Shown: positions 12,001 through 27,000 of the stretch, piece by piece | How the letters are laid out: the number at the start of each line of letters is the position of its first letter | Numbering within the stretch: the stretch's first letter is position 1 | Source: Todiramphus chloris collaris | Lineage: Eukaryota; Chordata; Aves; Coraciiformes; Alcedinidae | NCBI GenBank assembly: GCA_025345505.1 | Contig: JANVCC010000030.1 | Span: forward strand, 11,215,841-11,279,840 | Length of the DNA: 64,000 bases | Direction: 5' to 3' | Program-made: the position numbers and the translations under genes | Notes under the pieces: generated by a model | The model's database searches: none | Seen by the model: only the letters and a program-made list of their open reading frames with translations | Told to the model about the DNA's origin: nothing

Positions 12001-15000
12001 CATTGCATCCTGAGAGTCCATGCCATAATCCTTCCCCCCCCCAAATTTAAATGTTTGGTATTTAAATCCTACAGCTGCACAAGTTGCCCCCTGCTGACAT
12101 TATCTTAATATTGCCACTACTAGATGAGTGTAAGCAACAGTAGGCAACAACCCCAAATCAAATTACATGGAAGTATCAATTAGCTGTGTAATTATCAAAG
12201 GAAAAAAGCCACACAGTCTGCACTCTTAGGGAGCAGTTAAGCTTTAGTCACAGTAAATCACTCTAATTTCCTATTGTGGGGGGTGTGGTTAGCAGAGGAG
12301 TGAATAAAAAGCCTGCCAGATTTCAGCGGTTCAGCTGCTGCAGCATTGAGTTTTAGGTGGATATAGGTACTGGGATTTCAGAGCGAAAATGGTCCCAGAT
12401 ACTTTGCACTGGTTCTTTCAGATGTTGTTGCTTTATAAGAGTGTAGACGCATAATTCAGAATATTTAATTTTGAAATATAGGACAAATAATGGAGAGCTC
12501 ATTCATTAAAAAGAAAAACAAAAACCTAACAAGCAAAACAAACAAACACACAAAACCCCAAAACAAACGGTCCTTCTGTATAAGTCAAAGAAATCACAGT
12601 TTTACCAAGCAGTTGAGAGTAAACCCTCTTTAAAAGCACCTTGTTTTAAATATTTTGTCATACCCCCAGACACATGATTTCACATTTCCTGATTATTTTG
12701 AAAAAGGCAGGGTCACACACGTGACACGTACTTTAAAAAGATGTCTACAGCTGAGGATTTCTCTCTGTACTGTAGAGGATTGTCACTAACAGAATAAACT
12801 CTTGTGCTGCAAGTGGTTAAAGCTGTATTTCAGAGAAGGGATCTCTTGCTAGCTTCAAGTGTCTCAATATATAAACTTGAATAAGATGTATTTTATCTTA
12901 CATATTTCCAGTTGGTGAAATTGGGTAAAATGCTTCTCTTTTTCAGTAAGTACTCACAAACGATGGGGGAGATAGAAGTTGCAAGATTAATTTATGTAAG
13001 AATAGTTACCTTATGCGTTGCCGTTCCTGATCCACAAGTCTTATCTGGGAATCCAGCATTTCCTTATGAATCTTAATTTCCTCGGTTCTTTCTGCTATGG
13101 CTTTCTTTAACTCCAGTTTTTGTTTTTCCAGTGTTAGAACTTTCTCTGTCTTATTACACAGAGTATTTTGAAGACGGTTCAGTTCTAGTTTTAAGAGATT
13201 ATCTTCGACCATCATCTCCTAATAAATGCCAAAAATTTTCACAAAATAAGCAAGCATCCTTTTTAATTAAGTTTATAACAGTTAATAAGTTATTTTTAAT
13301 GTAATTTTTAATGTAATTTTTAATTATGTATAACAGTTGATATGTTATTTTTTTAATAAAGCATCCATTATGTTACCTTCACTATATCTACAACTGTAAG
13401 ACTCATTTTGCTCTGCATTTAAAAATGCTCTCACTTTCTCATTTGCTAACAGTCTACATGGTGAGTGTGATAGGGGAAGATTATTTCCTGCATGGTTTTA
13501 TACAAATTCATCAGACTTTTTAATTCAAACAGAGCTACAGGTTGTTAGACTTCTCCATCTACACCTTTCAATTTAGGTGGTTTCAAAGAAATAAAGCAGA
13601 CTTTACAAGGAACTTTCTGAAGCAGTTAATATCTCACTTGAGCCATTTTAAGTGTCTTGGAATATGTTCTAGATTCTGTAGATCCAGAAGTCATGTTGTT
13701 AGATGAAGAAAGGCATATATACCAAAGCTTATGAAAAGCAGCAAGTGGTGAACTTCATTAGCATGCAAACACTTTGAATCATTTAAAAAAATCTCTTCTG
13801 GATCCCAAATTCTATGTTTTTTTTTTTTTCTTAAGTTCTTTTATGCCATCATCTTCTTTCTTTTGTTTCTCTGAAAAGTTCCAGATTAGGAAAAGAGAGT
13901 TTTCACTGAGGAGCAAGTGCACCAGTTAAGTCAACAGGAAAACTTCCCCCACCTAGACCCTGTATTATTCTACCACCTCTTAGTGCTTCCTCTAGGAAGG
14001 CTAGACCTTCATCTGCAGTAATTAGAGGATTGGGAACTGTTTGTTTTCTGTTTATCAGAAGACTTCCATTTTATTTGTAATTCCTTAAATTGGAATATAG
14101 ACAGATCCAAACAATCTGCTACAAAAAAAAATCTCACAATTTAATAACAAAACTGAGCCAAACTTATTCGTTGGCATCACAGACTGAAAATAAAATTTCA
14201 GTGCTAGGTAAAGACCTCCTTGAACAGTAAATGTATTTTCTACTTTAAAGGCAATTGTTTCTTAGGAAAAAAAAAACAAACCACTGACCAGATGGATATT
14301 GTGGTATAAGTAATGTGTGAGTAAATGATAATCTAAATAAACTTTATGCTGTATACAGAGGAGGAGCAAAACTTTGCCTAGTAAGACACGACTGATGAAA
14401 ATGACTGCAAAGCTTGATAAGGAAGGTGTAAGTCAAGAAAATATAAAGAGGGTTGTTATGGATATAATGATGTAGCACTGTGGGAGGCAAACAACAGTCT
14501 TCAGAACAAGTCAGGAGATTATGCTTTTAAAACAAACAAACATGTCCTGTGTTAGTAAAGTTGCAAAATAATACTGTACCTGCTTAGTGGCTTTAGCTTT
14601 CTTTAACTCTTGATCTGATCTCTCATTGAAAAGATTTAGTTCATTTATCTTGATCATCGTACCACTTGTTTCTTCTCCTGTCTTATCCATTGCTCTCTTG
14701 ATGAAATGGACATCATTCTGTTTCCAAATAAGTTATATTTAATTTATTTCAGTAAATGTAGGTTGCAACAGAAGCTACCAGTTAATTATAAATGAGATAT
14801 TTTTAAGTCCTGGAACCAGGAACCATCATCTTCTTGTGTCCATATGCTGCTCTGCAACTAGTGCCTGGAGCATTGCACTCCTCATGCAGAGTGCTATTGC
14901 AATATTAATGTTGTTGCTTGTTTTATGTGGAGTGTAGTAATTGTTATTTATACAGTATGGATCTTTCAACCAATAAGGCAATTCTTACACGATCATGTAT

Positions 15001-18000
15001 TTTGGCCTAGGTAAAAAAAAAAAAAAAAATCTCCTGGTGTGTCTGACCGTGACTTTTCTATTTGTAGTTCATCTTTCTAAAACCATCTGTCTTTGATCAT
15101 ACTCCAGGGAATGAATAAATTCCTGGAGGTGTGTTACAATGTCTGATTATACTCACTGCTCAAATTTTTCATCTCAAAACTGAGGTGTGAGCATCAGTTG
15201 CCCAACAGTAAATCTTGTTATTGCATGGATCTCCAATTAAAGGGCTCTCCTATAAGCAGTTTCTTCCTCTCACTAAACTAAGCAATTTTTTTCTTAATTA
15301 CCAGTTGGAGGAAACAGTTGTGATATTTTATTTAAAACCAGACTTTTGTCTTTGTATTGTTTCTCTTTGAAAAGAAGTTTCTAAGTGTAATAAAATGTAG
15401 CTGATTAATATACAAATACATATCTCATAAAAATAAATTATAAATTGGCTGCAGAATAACTGACTAGTTCATATCTACAAGAAAGGTAAGTGCATTTTTG
15501 GAGAATTAATGATGGTCACTGGATAGCAGAAAACCAGCATCTATATGCAAAATTCTCATAAAGACAGAAAAATAGTATTTCTGAATTAGGTATCAGGATG
15601 GAGTCAACTAACTCAATTATTGTCCCTTCAATTCAGTAATGTTACTTTGTACAATATTAAATGCAAATGTAATTATTTTATGAAAAAATATAAAAGTCAG
15701 TCATCACAGGGTAACATTCTCCTCTATCTACATGGTCCTAATGACAACTCAGATATTGACAAGCAGTCAGTTGCATCTTAAAGCAAAAGCTAAGCTTGCC
15801 TTTCCAACATTTCAATGCTTGTCTTCACACTAAGGTGTCCCAGTTGTGCAGTAATGACCTATTTTTCTGGAAGGTATAGGAAACATAAGGAGTTTTCCAT
15901 GCAGGTTACACAAAGTTCAGATATCTCTCAATCTAATACCAAGTTACTAATTAGTAAGGCTCAGTCTCCTTAAATCACTGACATTTCTACAAGCTACACA
16001 GTCAACCTGATGTTCTATGGAAATTACCTGAAGTTTCTTGTACTGTGCATGTAAAGCATCATATGTATTTTTCTTTTCTTCTAATGCTTTCTTAAGTTCA
16101 GCAACTTTTGCTTCCAAAACTTGTTTTTCATCTGCATTAACCTCCCCTTCTAAGTGTGACAGCCGTCTCTGTACTTGCTGAATATAAAAATCCTGTTACA
16201 ATAATTTTTAAGAGAATTAATAGTCTGAGAGAAGCAATTATAGTCTTCCTATAAAACTAAAACACTGGATATAAACTTGGCTTTAGGACAGTCACCCAAT
16301 TAAGCTATTGTTTTTATAATAATTTAGGGCTTATAGACCTCATTAGCAATATATTCTTAGATGACTGATGTGCAGTGATGGTTCAGGAGTAATCTTCTAG
16401 AAGAGTAACAAAGCATACTCAGCACAGTCTGCTGTAGGGAGGCTTACAGTGGAGTTGCCATCTTGCTGTTACCAGTGGATGCTGATAATAAAAGAGCAAA
16501 TTTTCAAAGTGCTGCATAGGAAATATGCACAAAATCCAATTAGTAAATAACAGGATTTTGGCATGTACCTCTTGTATTGCTTTAAAAATTTACCCTGAGG
16601 TGTCTGTGGTTCAGAGGGATCAAAGTAAAGAACTGATCTGAGAAATTAGTGGGAAAAGCAGCAGATGCAAAAAATAATGAAATACACAAGCGCATAATAT
16701 AGGTGGTACTTTAGCAAGTTTCAGTTTTCTCCATATATCTAGTGACAGAAATAGATACAGACTTCAAATTATACTGCGTGGTGTTTCCAAAGTGGTAAGA
16801 TGTTAACAAAGATTACAGAACTTGAGCGGTTTTCTCTCATTAGACCCAAGAAACAATCACAGTACGAAAGTATGTTAACATTTTACCTGGTTATATATTA
16901 ATTCTTGTTGTTTTAATACATCAGCATCAAGTCTATGCAGTCGACTTTTAAGACTTTTAAGTGATGTTTGACTTCCCTCAATTTCTGCAAGAACACACTT
17001 CTCCTTATCCTTCTGCGTCTTTAGCTCCTGAATCTTCTTAAAAAGTAGTTCTTTTAATTGGTTCATTTCTGTTTCTTTTTCCTGGTGACAATCATTCAGT
17101 AGCAAGAAGTAATTAATCACATCAGAAGCAAACTCTGAGGAATTACTTGTCTTTATTGATCATATGTAGTAAGATCAAAAAGTATCAATACTATATCCAT
17201 TAATAATATTCTAAATTCTTCTTAACTTGGATTCCACCTTACTATGACGTGACCTATCTTTTCCATATGGGAATGCTACTCTTTTCAGCCTTTGAGAAAA
17301 CTAATTTCCTGTCATTCTTTAAAAAAAAACCCTCCTTATTGTTTCCACATATGTGAATCTTTGGAGAAATATAATACAAAGCTTTTCAATGGTTTATTAA
17401 AACTTGCAGCTCTGTGTGTATGCACATGTATGTATATATGTGTGTTTATGCAAGTTGGAATAATTTTGTTTGAAAAACTAATTACACATTTTTAAATCAC
17501 TTTGTTATTCTTAGAGGTAAGTTGTCTTTAACACCTAAAACAGTGCAGGAAATGAGGTTTTAGTAGGGTCTGTTAAGTAAGGCAATGATGAACATTTCAG
17601 GTAACCCAAAATGTACTGAAAACAAACCAAATTGGGATTGTTTTCTTTTTATAACCCTAACAAGGAAGATAACTTTATTTTTCTCCTGCCCTCCTTCCAC
17701 CCCCCCATGCAAATAATCAAAGACCTGCCAAAGCTCAGGCCATTGAGCATGCTAGTTTCCTGTAAAGTATGTCTCTGAAATGAGGGATGTGGCATCACAA
17801 TCCTGTTCCAAAGGACTCATTTACATTTAGCTCAAGTCTGGTACAGAGTTTGAAGATGAACATTTAAATTAATGTAGCAAAACACTTTAGAATTCACTTT
17901 TCTACACTGATTAAAAATGCACTTAATCTTGATTTTGTATGTATAGATTGTGAAATTTGCTGGTGAACCATCTTGCTGGTTTTAATTATGGTGACAGATA

Positions 18001-21000
18001 ACTCCTTCTCTATGAGTTCACGATCACATTCTACCAAACAGAATTTTCTGTTGAACTTGCCGTAAGTGCAATTCCAAATCCAAAACTAAGGAAGTAAAAA
18101 TCAGGTGTAATATGAAATATTAAATTATTATGGCCTTTAGCATTTTACACTGATGTCAGTGGGCTTTGGATCATGCCTGAAAAAAAGGAATTTACTTTCA
18201 GAAGTAAACTGGTTTTATGCATGTGTCCAACTCTGAGCTGTATTTCTGAAGCTAATGACAATGATGGATCACGATTTGACCTTCATTTTTGTAATCTTTC
18301 TTGCATATCTAAATTAATTTATTTGATAGAAATTGTTTCTTTCCCTTTAAGTAAGGTTGTTAACAGAGATAAGATATTCAAGAAGCTTCACTGTGCAACA
18401 GTGTTTTGACAGAAATTGAAGGGGGAGAAGTATCACAGAACTAAAGCACAAAATGGTGACATTTCATCCACATTGTTCCTGTAAGTATCTCTTCACAGTA
18501 ATTTAATAGATGCAGCAAATAGCCATGTGTGTCTAATGGTGATGGAAAGCATGCTTCTGACTAATACATTACAGACATTGTTCAAGAACAGTTCATCCTA
18601 GTTAAAATATTACCCTGAAGCTGTGGAGCTGCCAAGCTCAATGTCATCTTGGGTTATCCGTCACAGACACAAGTAAAGAAGCCCTGCTAATGGTTTAGCC
18701 ACCCTGGTAACAGCCTTAAGAGGAAACACGTAAGGTTTTCATTTTAATGAAATGTTGTATCATTGCAACTTGTTTTCAGATTATCCAAAAAACCCCAAAA
18801 TGGTAAAACCTGGAATTTAAGAAGCTCTACAAAGGAAAGACATCCCTTTTCTAGTTTCTGTATGTATATTTAAAATGTACAGTTAATGCCTGTGGAGTTA
18901 AAAAGCTGGAAATACAACACTTGATCTACTGCAAGGGATTATTTCACATACATGCTACAGAAAACACAAACCAAGAAAAAAGTATATAGTGGTATGCACA
19001 GATACAGCTTTCTTGTCACTTGTGTGAGAACGCCTGCTGTCACAGTAATTTCACCTGGCCATTTTACAGTAAAGAAAGCTTCAGCATATCCCATACTCAA
19101 TTGTCCAGGAAAATGTGAAAACATATTTGTAGCAAGTTCAGTCAGAAGCCAGGTAGTAAAATACTATAAGATAATTAGTAAGAAAATGACAAAACAGTAG
19201 AAACATTTTCTGAAATGCAGAAAAGTTCAGATGATTGCATTACAACATAGCGCTTATTCAAAAGCCCTTTGCCGTTCATCAGATGATAATGAATTGGGGC
19301 AATTTTATTCCTATACTTAATTTGCAACATAAAAAGTGTGTTTTCAATTTTTTATTAAAAAAATAGTATTAGACACATTAAAAATAGTCATGATATTGCA
19401 GTTTGTACATGCCTATTCCCTGATCAAAATCTTTATTCATCATGAAAATGAAATCTAAAGCGAGATAGTAATTATACAATAGTCCACAACAAGTTAGATG
19501 TATCAAGAGCATCATGTAGTAGAATTACAATAATGAAGAGGAAACTAGGCCAGCCACATCCAATTAAAATATTTTAAAACCCTTTTTAACATTTGCTCGT
19601 GTTTTACTAAAGCCAGGAAGTTTTCAGTGGTACTGCTACTGAAATGTCATCCTGACAAGATCTTCACTTTTTAATAACTTTATTGATGGGAGGCTGATAG
19701 AAGTTCAGGGACCCTTGCTCCTCAGCAGGCCATGAAACAGAATCTTTAGAGACAAACTCACAAAAATCACTAAGCAAAATAGAACATCCTGAAATTTTTC
19801 AGTATTGTTACAGAGCAGAAACAAAAAACGACTGTGTCTTTATAACAAAATCTGACACATTCCAGTTAATAACTTATTTCAATCAAGACAAGAAGTTGTA
19901 AGTAGCTTGTAGGTGATGTTGGAGGTAAATGCCCTGTTCGGCACACTGATATGTTCAGGATAATGGTTTTGTATCTGATTGGTACAATGACAGTTCCAGT
20001 TTCCAATGTTAATATATGGGGGCACCATCTTCTGAATTACTAGGACAACTTGTTTTCCTCCAGAGTTTTTCTAATCCAGATATTGATGTATCTACATGCA
20101 TGTTACTTAGTCGTTTGATGAAATAGCTACATGTCATATTAATACATTCCATTTTAATCCATAAATGTTTTTTTCTAGATAGAGCTTGCAAATTCAAACA
20201 AATCCTCATCTGCAGAAATCATGAAAAAGCTTTTTACCTTGACAATTTTTTCTTCTTCATTTAGTATTTCTTCCATCCTCAAAGCTTTTTCTTCTGAACT
20301 GAGTGTCTCCTCAGTCACAAGCTTCAGCTTATTGGAAAGACTTGCATTTTTTTCATTAAGAAAGCTTAATCTAAACAAAATTACATGATTTAACAAATTA
20401 AATCTATGTTGCGTATATGACACTGCCAAAACCAAACAGCACACCTTACTGAGCAGTTGCCTAATAAAAGCACAGTAAACTTGAACCTATGATAACCAAG
20501 GCCCTAACTGATTTTTTTCACACCATTTAAGACCAAGGCTTACCAGGAGTATTTCCTAAATTGCCCAGTGCCAGAAGCTATGCAGGACATGATGTTTTGA
20601 TTATATTACTAATCCTTAAAAATAATATTTTTAAAGGTCTGTTTCTTACCTGACTTGTTTTTTCTGTATTTCTTTCTTCAGATTGGTTACTTGTGTTCTC
20701 AAAGACTCTAGATCAGAAGCAGTTCTGTCCACTGTATGTCTTAAGGCATCCAGCTAATAAATTACAAAGTGGAGCAATCAAGCTCTTACAGCTACCTGGG
20801 TACATGTTAGGATATTTTAAATTGTTAAGGGACCTATTTATTGGGAAGTATTCAGTTTCTTTTTGAGTGTTTTTCAAATGCTGCAAATTATGAGTTGCTA
20901 TAAATCAGCACAGCTAGTAAATACAATAGACTAAGTTACATAGTCTGAATACTGGGGCAAAATACTTAATAATTAAGAATACCAAATGAATTATGAAGGT

Positions 21001-24000
21001 ATTGTTATGAAGGCTGCAGTTCTTGTCCAACAGCATATTTCTAATTCACACTTTGTTGAGTACATTAAATTATTTTGATTAAGATAAAGGAACACTGGGA
21101 CAAAAATACACAGACATTTAATCTGGTAAAAAATACATGACAGCATACGCTCATTAAACAGGATAGGAATACATAACAATCAATAGCTCATTAGTCTTCA
21201 CAGTATCACTTAACAGTGCAATTGCCTTTACTTTCACAGATGAAGAAACCTGACCAACGATATACAGCAGGTCTCTCTCTGTACCAGAACAAGACAATGG
21301 GAGGTCACAAGTTATCAGCTGAACCGTAAGTCTGTCTCTTTCCTTGTTTCTCACTTGTACACCACAGATGTTCTAACACCTAGTAAAGTGAGACTGTTTT
21401 CATTATCACATTCTGTAGTATTAATTGTGAAAAACTTCAATCAAGAATCTCATGGTTTGAGATGAAAACCTACCAATTCTGAGAACCCTCTGGTTGGCAC
21501 GAATTATAGGGTAATCTAATAGCCTGCACCTTGTCTGAGCTACCTACAGGTTAATTAGGATATCAGTTTATGAACCACCTGCTACAGAAAAGCTATCCAA
21601 AAGTAAGGCAACAGCAGACGCTGATCTTTTTAAAAATCACCACGCTTGCTGAGTATCCCAGAGTTATCATTTTCTTGTTAAGAGAAAACTTATGCAGGTA
21701 ATACAAGTGTATCCCTTCTCAATGGGGTCATGAGACTTGAATAACCTCTTAGAAATACTTTTACAAGTAATTAAGCAGTGCAGCTCATTCCTAGCCTTAA
21801 CTGCATATGAAATATAAGTAACAGAGTAAGCATGGACAGTATCAAGCATGGCTTGTTAAGAGCAGCCCTATTGTATTGCCTCATGATTAGAAAGTCATGT
21901 GAAAGTGTTTGGGTTTTTTCCAGTAATTTTAACCTGAGTACAAGGGCCATCAACACTCACTTCTGAGAGCACAGGACAGGAATTGTTTGGAATCCATAAA
22001 AGAGTGCTCTCATCTTTATACCGTACTGCAGTCTACATTGCTAAAGGCAAGACCTACATCCTTCTGAAGCATCTAATAGCGTTAGACTGCTTAAGAGAAA
22101 ATTCGTCCATTTTATACCAACACAACAGAAAACAAGGATTAACTTGAGGGTTCATATCCCACTAATCACGAGCACACTGAGAAGGGCAGACATTGTGTTG
22201 AATTCTTAAGAGTCTAGTCTAAAAGGAGAGAAAAGCAAATGCTATTTCTGTATTTCCTCCATCTAGTCAAAAGTTATAGATCCAGTCTGTTTTTCTGAAC
22301 TTACCTCATCCTGCAGCTGAACTCTGTAGGTATCCTGAGTTTGATACTCATTTCGCAGGCTGGTAGCTTCCCGTTCAGCAGAAGAAATTTTCTTTTCATA
22401 TTCCATATTATTAAGAGTTTCATTTACCAAAAAGGAAGTCTTCTCTTTCAGCACAATTTCTTTCTTTCTGATCTCCTGTTTTATCTCTGTTATTAGCTGT
22501 CAGGATAAAAACATTTTACATTTGCTTGCATTAGTTGTGTTAGATTAATAAAGGCTATAACCAAAAGATTGCTGTTAAGACTACTCTTTGCATTAGACAA
22601 CCCAGTTATCACATCATTCTTAAATTATTTTCTTCCACTGATACATCACAACACCAAATACTACAATTGCTCTGGATTGGAAACTTCCAAAATATACCAA
22701 TAATTTAAAAAAAAAAAAAAAAAAANNNNNNNNNNNNNNNNNNNNNNNNNNNNNNNNNNNNNNNNNNNNNNNNNNNNNNNNNNNNNNNNNNNNNNNNNNN
22801 NNNNNNNNNNNNNNNNNNNNNNNNNAGTTGACATTACAGCTATTCAATGAAAATATGTATTTTGAAAGGTTAAGTAAAAGATTAACTACTAGGAAAATTA
22901 TACTGTAGTTCTAATGAGGGAAGAAAAAAGAATTACAATTAAATCTGTTTACAAAAGCATCAGTAGGACTATTCTGTGGGCTACTGATATATGGTAAGTT
23001 GGCCAGAGCTGTTTTTTCTGTTGTTGTTGTGTTTTATATCTGTTTGTTGTTGATTTTTTTTCAGGAATCTTCTCACCTCAAATAGTATGAAATCCAAAGT
23101 ATTTCTGCTAAATTAGATCATTATATTTTCTGTTTGGTAGTATTTCTTATGGCTTGTCATTTTCTATTATCACATTTTTTTAGTGTTATATCTTAAGCCT
23201 GTTTCAACCATGTTTCTGCTCAGTGTATATGTAATACCCATATGGGCAACTTAACAAAGCTGATACTCTTTCATCAGGAAAATACCATACTAGAAGAGCT
23301 AAGCATTTAGGTAGAGCCTTCTTGTACACACAATTGTGATTTCTCCTCTCCCTTCAAAAAAATCATTGTTACTTTGGAATGAATATGTATAAAATTTTTC
23401 TCTACACTGATTTTTCACCTTAATGTGATTATTTATAATTCTGACATGTTAGTCATGCATTTGATCACAGACATAGCAATGATAATTCCTTCAATAATAC
23501 ATGTTCTGTTTTCTTTTTCACATTGCATCAGAGTCACAGAATTCCCTCCTTGCAGTTGACTGTCCTTAAACTCTAGGGAACAACACCCTTCTTGTTACTT
23601 CTTAGATTCTAAGATCATGAAAAAGATAATACTGAAGCCAGCAAGCTTTGCATTTTCTAACAACCTTGAGATTGAAAATTAAACTTTGATAGTATCAAGC
23701 AGAGCACCATGACTTACACTGAGAGATACTGCTTTCAAAATAAATTCTGAATATATTTCAGCAATATCCGAACTTTTAAACACCTTAATAAAATACAGAG
23801 GTAAACACAAAGAAAAAACCGAACATCTAAAAGTCCCAATCAGTCAATATGTGACTGGTGAAATTTCCATCAATATCATAGGTACAGAAGTAGCCTGATA
23901 CACTGATACAAATCAGTCACAGCAGTTTTACCAAAGCACAATGATCAATCTGTTGATCTCTTTTCTGCATCTGTTGTATTGTATTCTCCCACTGCCTGAT

Positions 24001-27000
24001 GACTTCCTGTCTCTCCTGATGAACTCTGCGAAAGTCTTCAGCTGTCTTGTCAAGCTCTATCTGTGTAAAAGAAAGCACCCCCATGATTTCTGATTTTAAG
24101 TATTTCATATATAACAAGATATCTTCAAGAACCTTAAGCACAAACCTGAGCTGTTACGGTTTCTGTAAGCTCATTATCAAGAGCTCTGCGCTTCTGATTT
24201 GCTTGCATGGTCAACTTTTCTACTTGAAGGGTTAATGCCTAAAATGAAAGGATATGAAAATATGATTTATTTGAGAACAAGTATATAATGTCTTATAAAT
24301 TCTTAAAGCTCTGCTACAATTAGGAGTGGAATTACTGAGACATCAATTTTATTGTGGTTTAAAAAACAAAAATCTGAGAATCTGGCCTCCCATAATTTTG
24401 GTCATACAAGAGGCCATAACCTCTTGTCAGCCCTTGGGACCAGACTGCAGCAAGGCCAAAGTAACCTTCCACTGTGTTTAAATGTGTATGTGATGTCCTC
24501 AGCATCAACTATTTCACTTTACTCTTCCTACTGTATTGTGTGACTTACTGATGTAAATAATGTTAGTGAAACTGTGTAAGCTGAAGTTTTTGTGTCAAGT
24601 ATATAACAAGTAAAAAAAAAAAGAATCAAATTTCTCCTCCCTGTATTTAAAGACTCAAAAGAATATTAACCAGGCTTACTTATCTCTAAATTAATAACAT
24701 ATGTTGAGAACTAACTCTTATATCTGAACTTGTGACTGGGGTGTCCTTTTTACCATCTTTAATTATTCCAGGCAGCTTTACTGAAGTAGTTATACTTTGT
24801 TCTCAGTAGTATTAATGAATTCATTTCTAATAGGAAAATCTACACTGTTCATCCATGTTTGGCATGTATTTTTGAACAAAATTCTCGCAATTCAGTGGCA
24901 CTGTTTTCTAAACTTTAGTATCTATTTGTGCCCCTTTTTTTTACCCAGATGAACAAACAAATTAACAATCTTCAATTATGCCTTTCACCTTTTGTAAAAC
25001 CTGTTCTCTCTGACCTTTAAAATGAACATATGGAATTGCACTGCTGTGCTAAGTGGAAACCAATTTAAAAGTGCTGTTGTACAAAAACTTGTCTCCTTCC
25101 TACGTGACTTGATAACATAGCAAGGTCTTCAAATGCTGAAATGGTTCTCTGTTTCGTTTCTGAAAATTTCTACCATTTCTACTTACTCCTAGTTTCCCTT
25201 CATCTTGTTGTGCATACTTCTGGATTGTGATAGTATCGTTATCTTTACAATTTGATTCCTTTATCCAGCTCTCCAGAACTTCCTCATCGTAGTTCATCTG
25301 TTGTTTTAAGTTTTCCAACTTCTTAGTGGTTTTACTGATAGTATTCTAAAAATTAAAATTAGAGATTAATTGAATGGTAAATACTACCTGTCTAATCAAG
25401 ACCTGTAATTATATAGCATTATGTTATCTCTTTTTTTAATTTAAAGCAAATTTTTGATCTTGAAATCACGCCCCAAGTTTATTTTATGGGAGGGAAGAAG
25501 ATTTGCCACCAACAATTTAATTTGTAAACTATAAAGAAAATAGCTGCGAGAATTAACAAGATGGTGGTATAGGTGTGTGGCTGAGTATCTGGCATTAAGA
25601 CCATTAAGAAATGAAGTCTTTTAATATCTAATTAACAATTTCCAAGTCTTTGACCAGTCTGTGCAAGGAGATCCTCAGTGTCATTCTACTTGCCTACACG
25701 GAGAAAAGCACATCCAGATCATTTTTTATAGTTTACAAGTTTTAATTATAATTAACTATTCTTAACTTGTACTATTATTTCTGTAAATGCAAGTGAGGAC
25801 AAGTTATAAAATCCAATTGCAACACAGGTGTTCTCTTAAAAAATTTTAAACCTTACTTCTTGACTGTTTTTCTTTTCTCTTAAGGAAACTATCTCATCTT
25901 CTAGTCGTTTAATCTCACTTTTGAGACGTCCACGTTCTCTCTCGGCAAGGGCTTTAAAGTGGTGTTCAGTCTCAACTTCATTCTCTCTGGCTTTGTAAAG
26001 AGACTAGAGAATAAATAATACAGTTCAGCATTTTACAACAAACAAAAAGCATATATAAAAAAACCACCTTTTTTTTTACATGCAACCAAATATCAATTCA
26101 GAGATGGTATGATTTTGTCATAGGAATTTTCAGAGCAACTTCATTGTTTGGACTTTAATATCTCAAGTATATGTATTCTAAAATATTTACACACCTGTTG
26201 TATTGGATCAGATATCCACAGATCAACCATTCATAGCCCTGAAAACTCAATTTGAAGATTTTTCACACAACATTCAGAATCTTAATCTTTAAACATCAAA
26301 ATCTCAGTCTCTTGGTCACCAGCGACTTTATATCAGGTCCAGGACACACAGCAAAAGAAAGTATTGTTTTGTGCTGAAACAGAACACCATCAGGCTGGCC
26401 TACAGCAGTATTTCTATCTTCTCTAGTCTATCTGACCAAAGTTACTTAACAGGGATTTTTTCTTTCCTTGTACAGTAAGAAATCTATTGTTTACTAGAAG
26501 CTTCTGTTGAATAGAGCATAGTGCATCCTGTCTCTTTCTTTATGTGCAGATTAAAACTTTGGCACAGAAAAAAATTAAAAAGTTGCTGAGCTGCAGGGAA
26601 GTTTCTTAAGACTTTTTCACCTAGGCTGTTTTACCTGGAAGTTGTGCAGCTTTGACTGCCACCACCCATTCTGGCCAATAACTTAGAGTGTAAGTGAAGA
26701 CTTACACCTCAACCACCCCACTTCATTTTTCAAGTTCATGAATTAACTCTTCACTAACATTTCAGAACTAACTCTTGACCATTATAAAAGTTATAAATTT
26801 GTATTTCTGTTACACTGATGTTTTATTTTCCTTTACCAATTTTTTCTTATCACCTACCAAAGTCCTCATTCATAAAGAACTCTAAAATGCATCCTTCTTG
26901 GCTTTCTTCTAGGTACAGTTATTTGATCTTGGATGGTCTTTTTAGTGATCATCAAATACTATCGCTGAGACACATAGTTTAACTTTGGTTTCCTGGGAAA

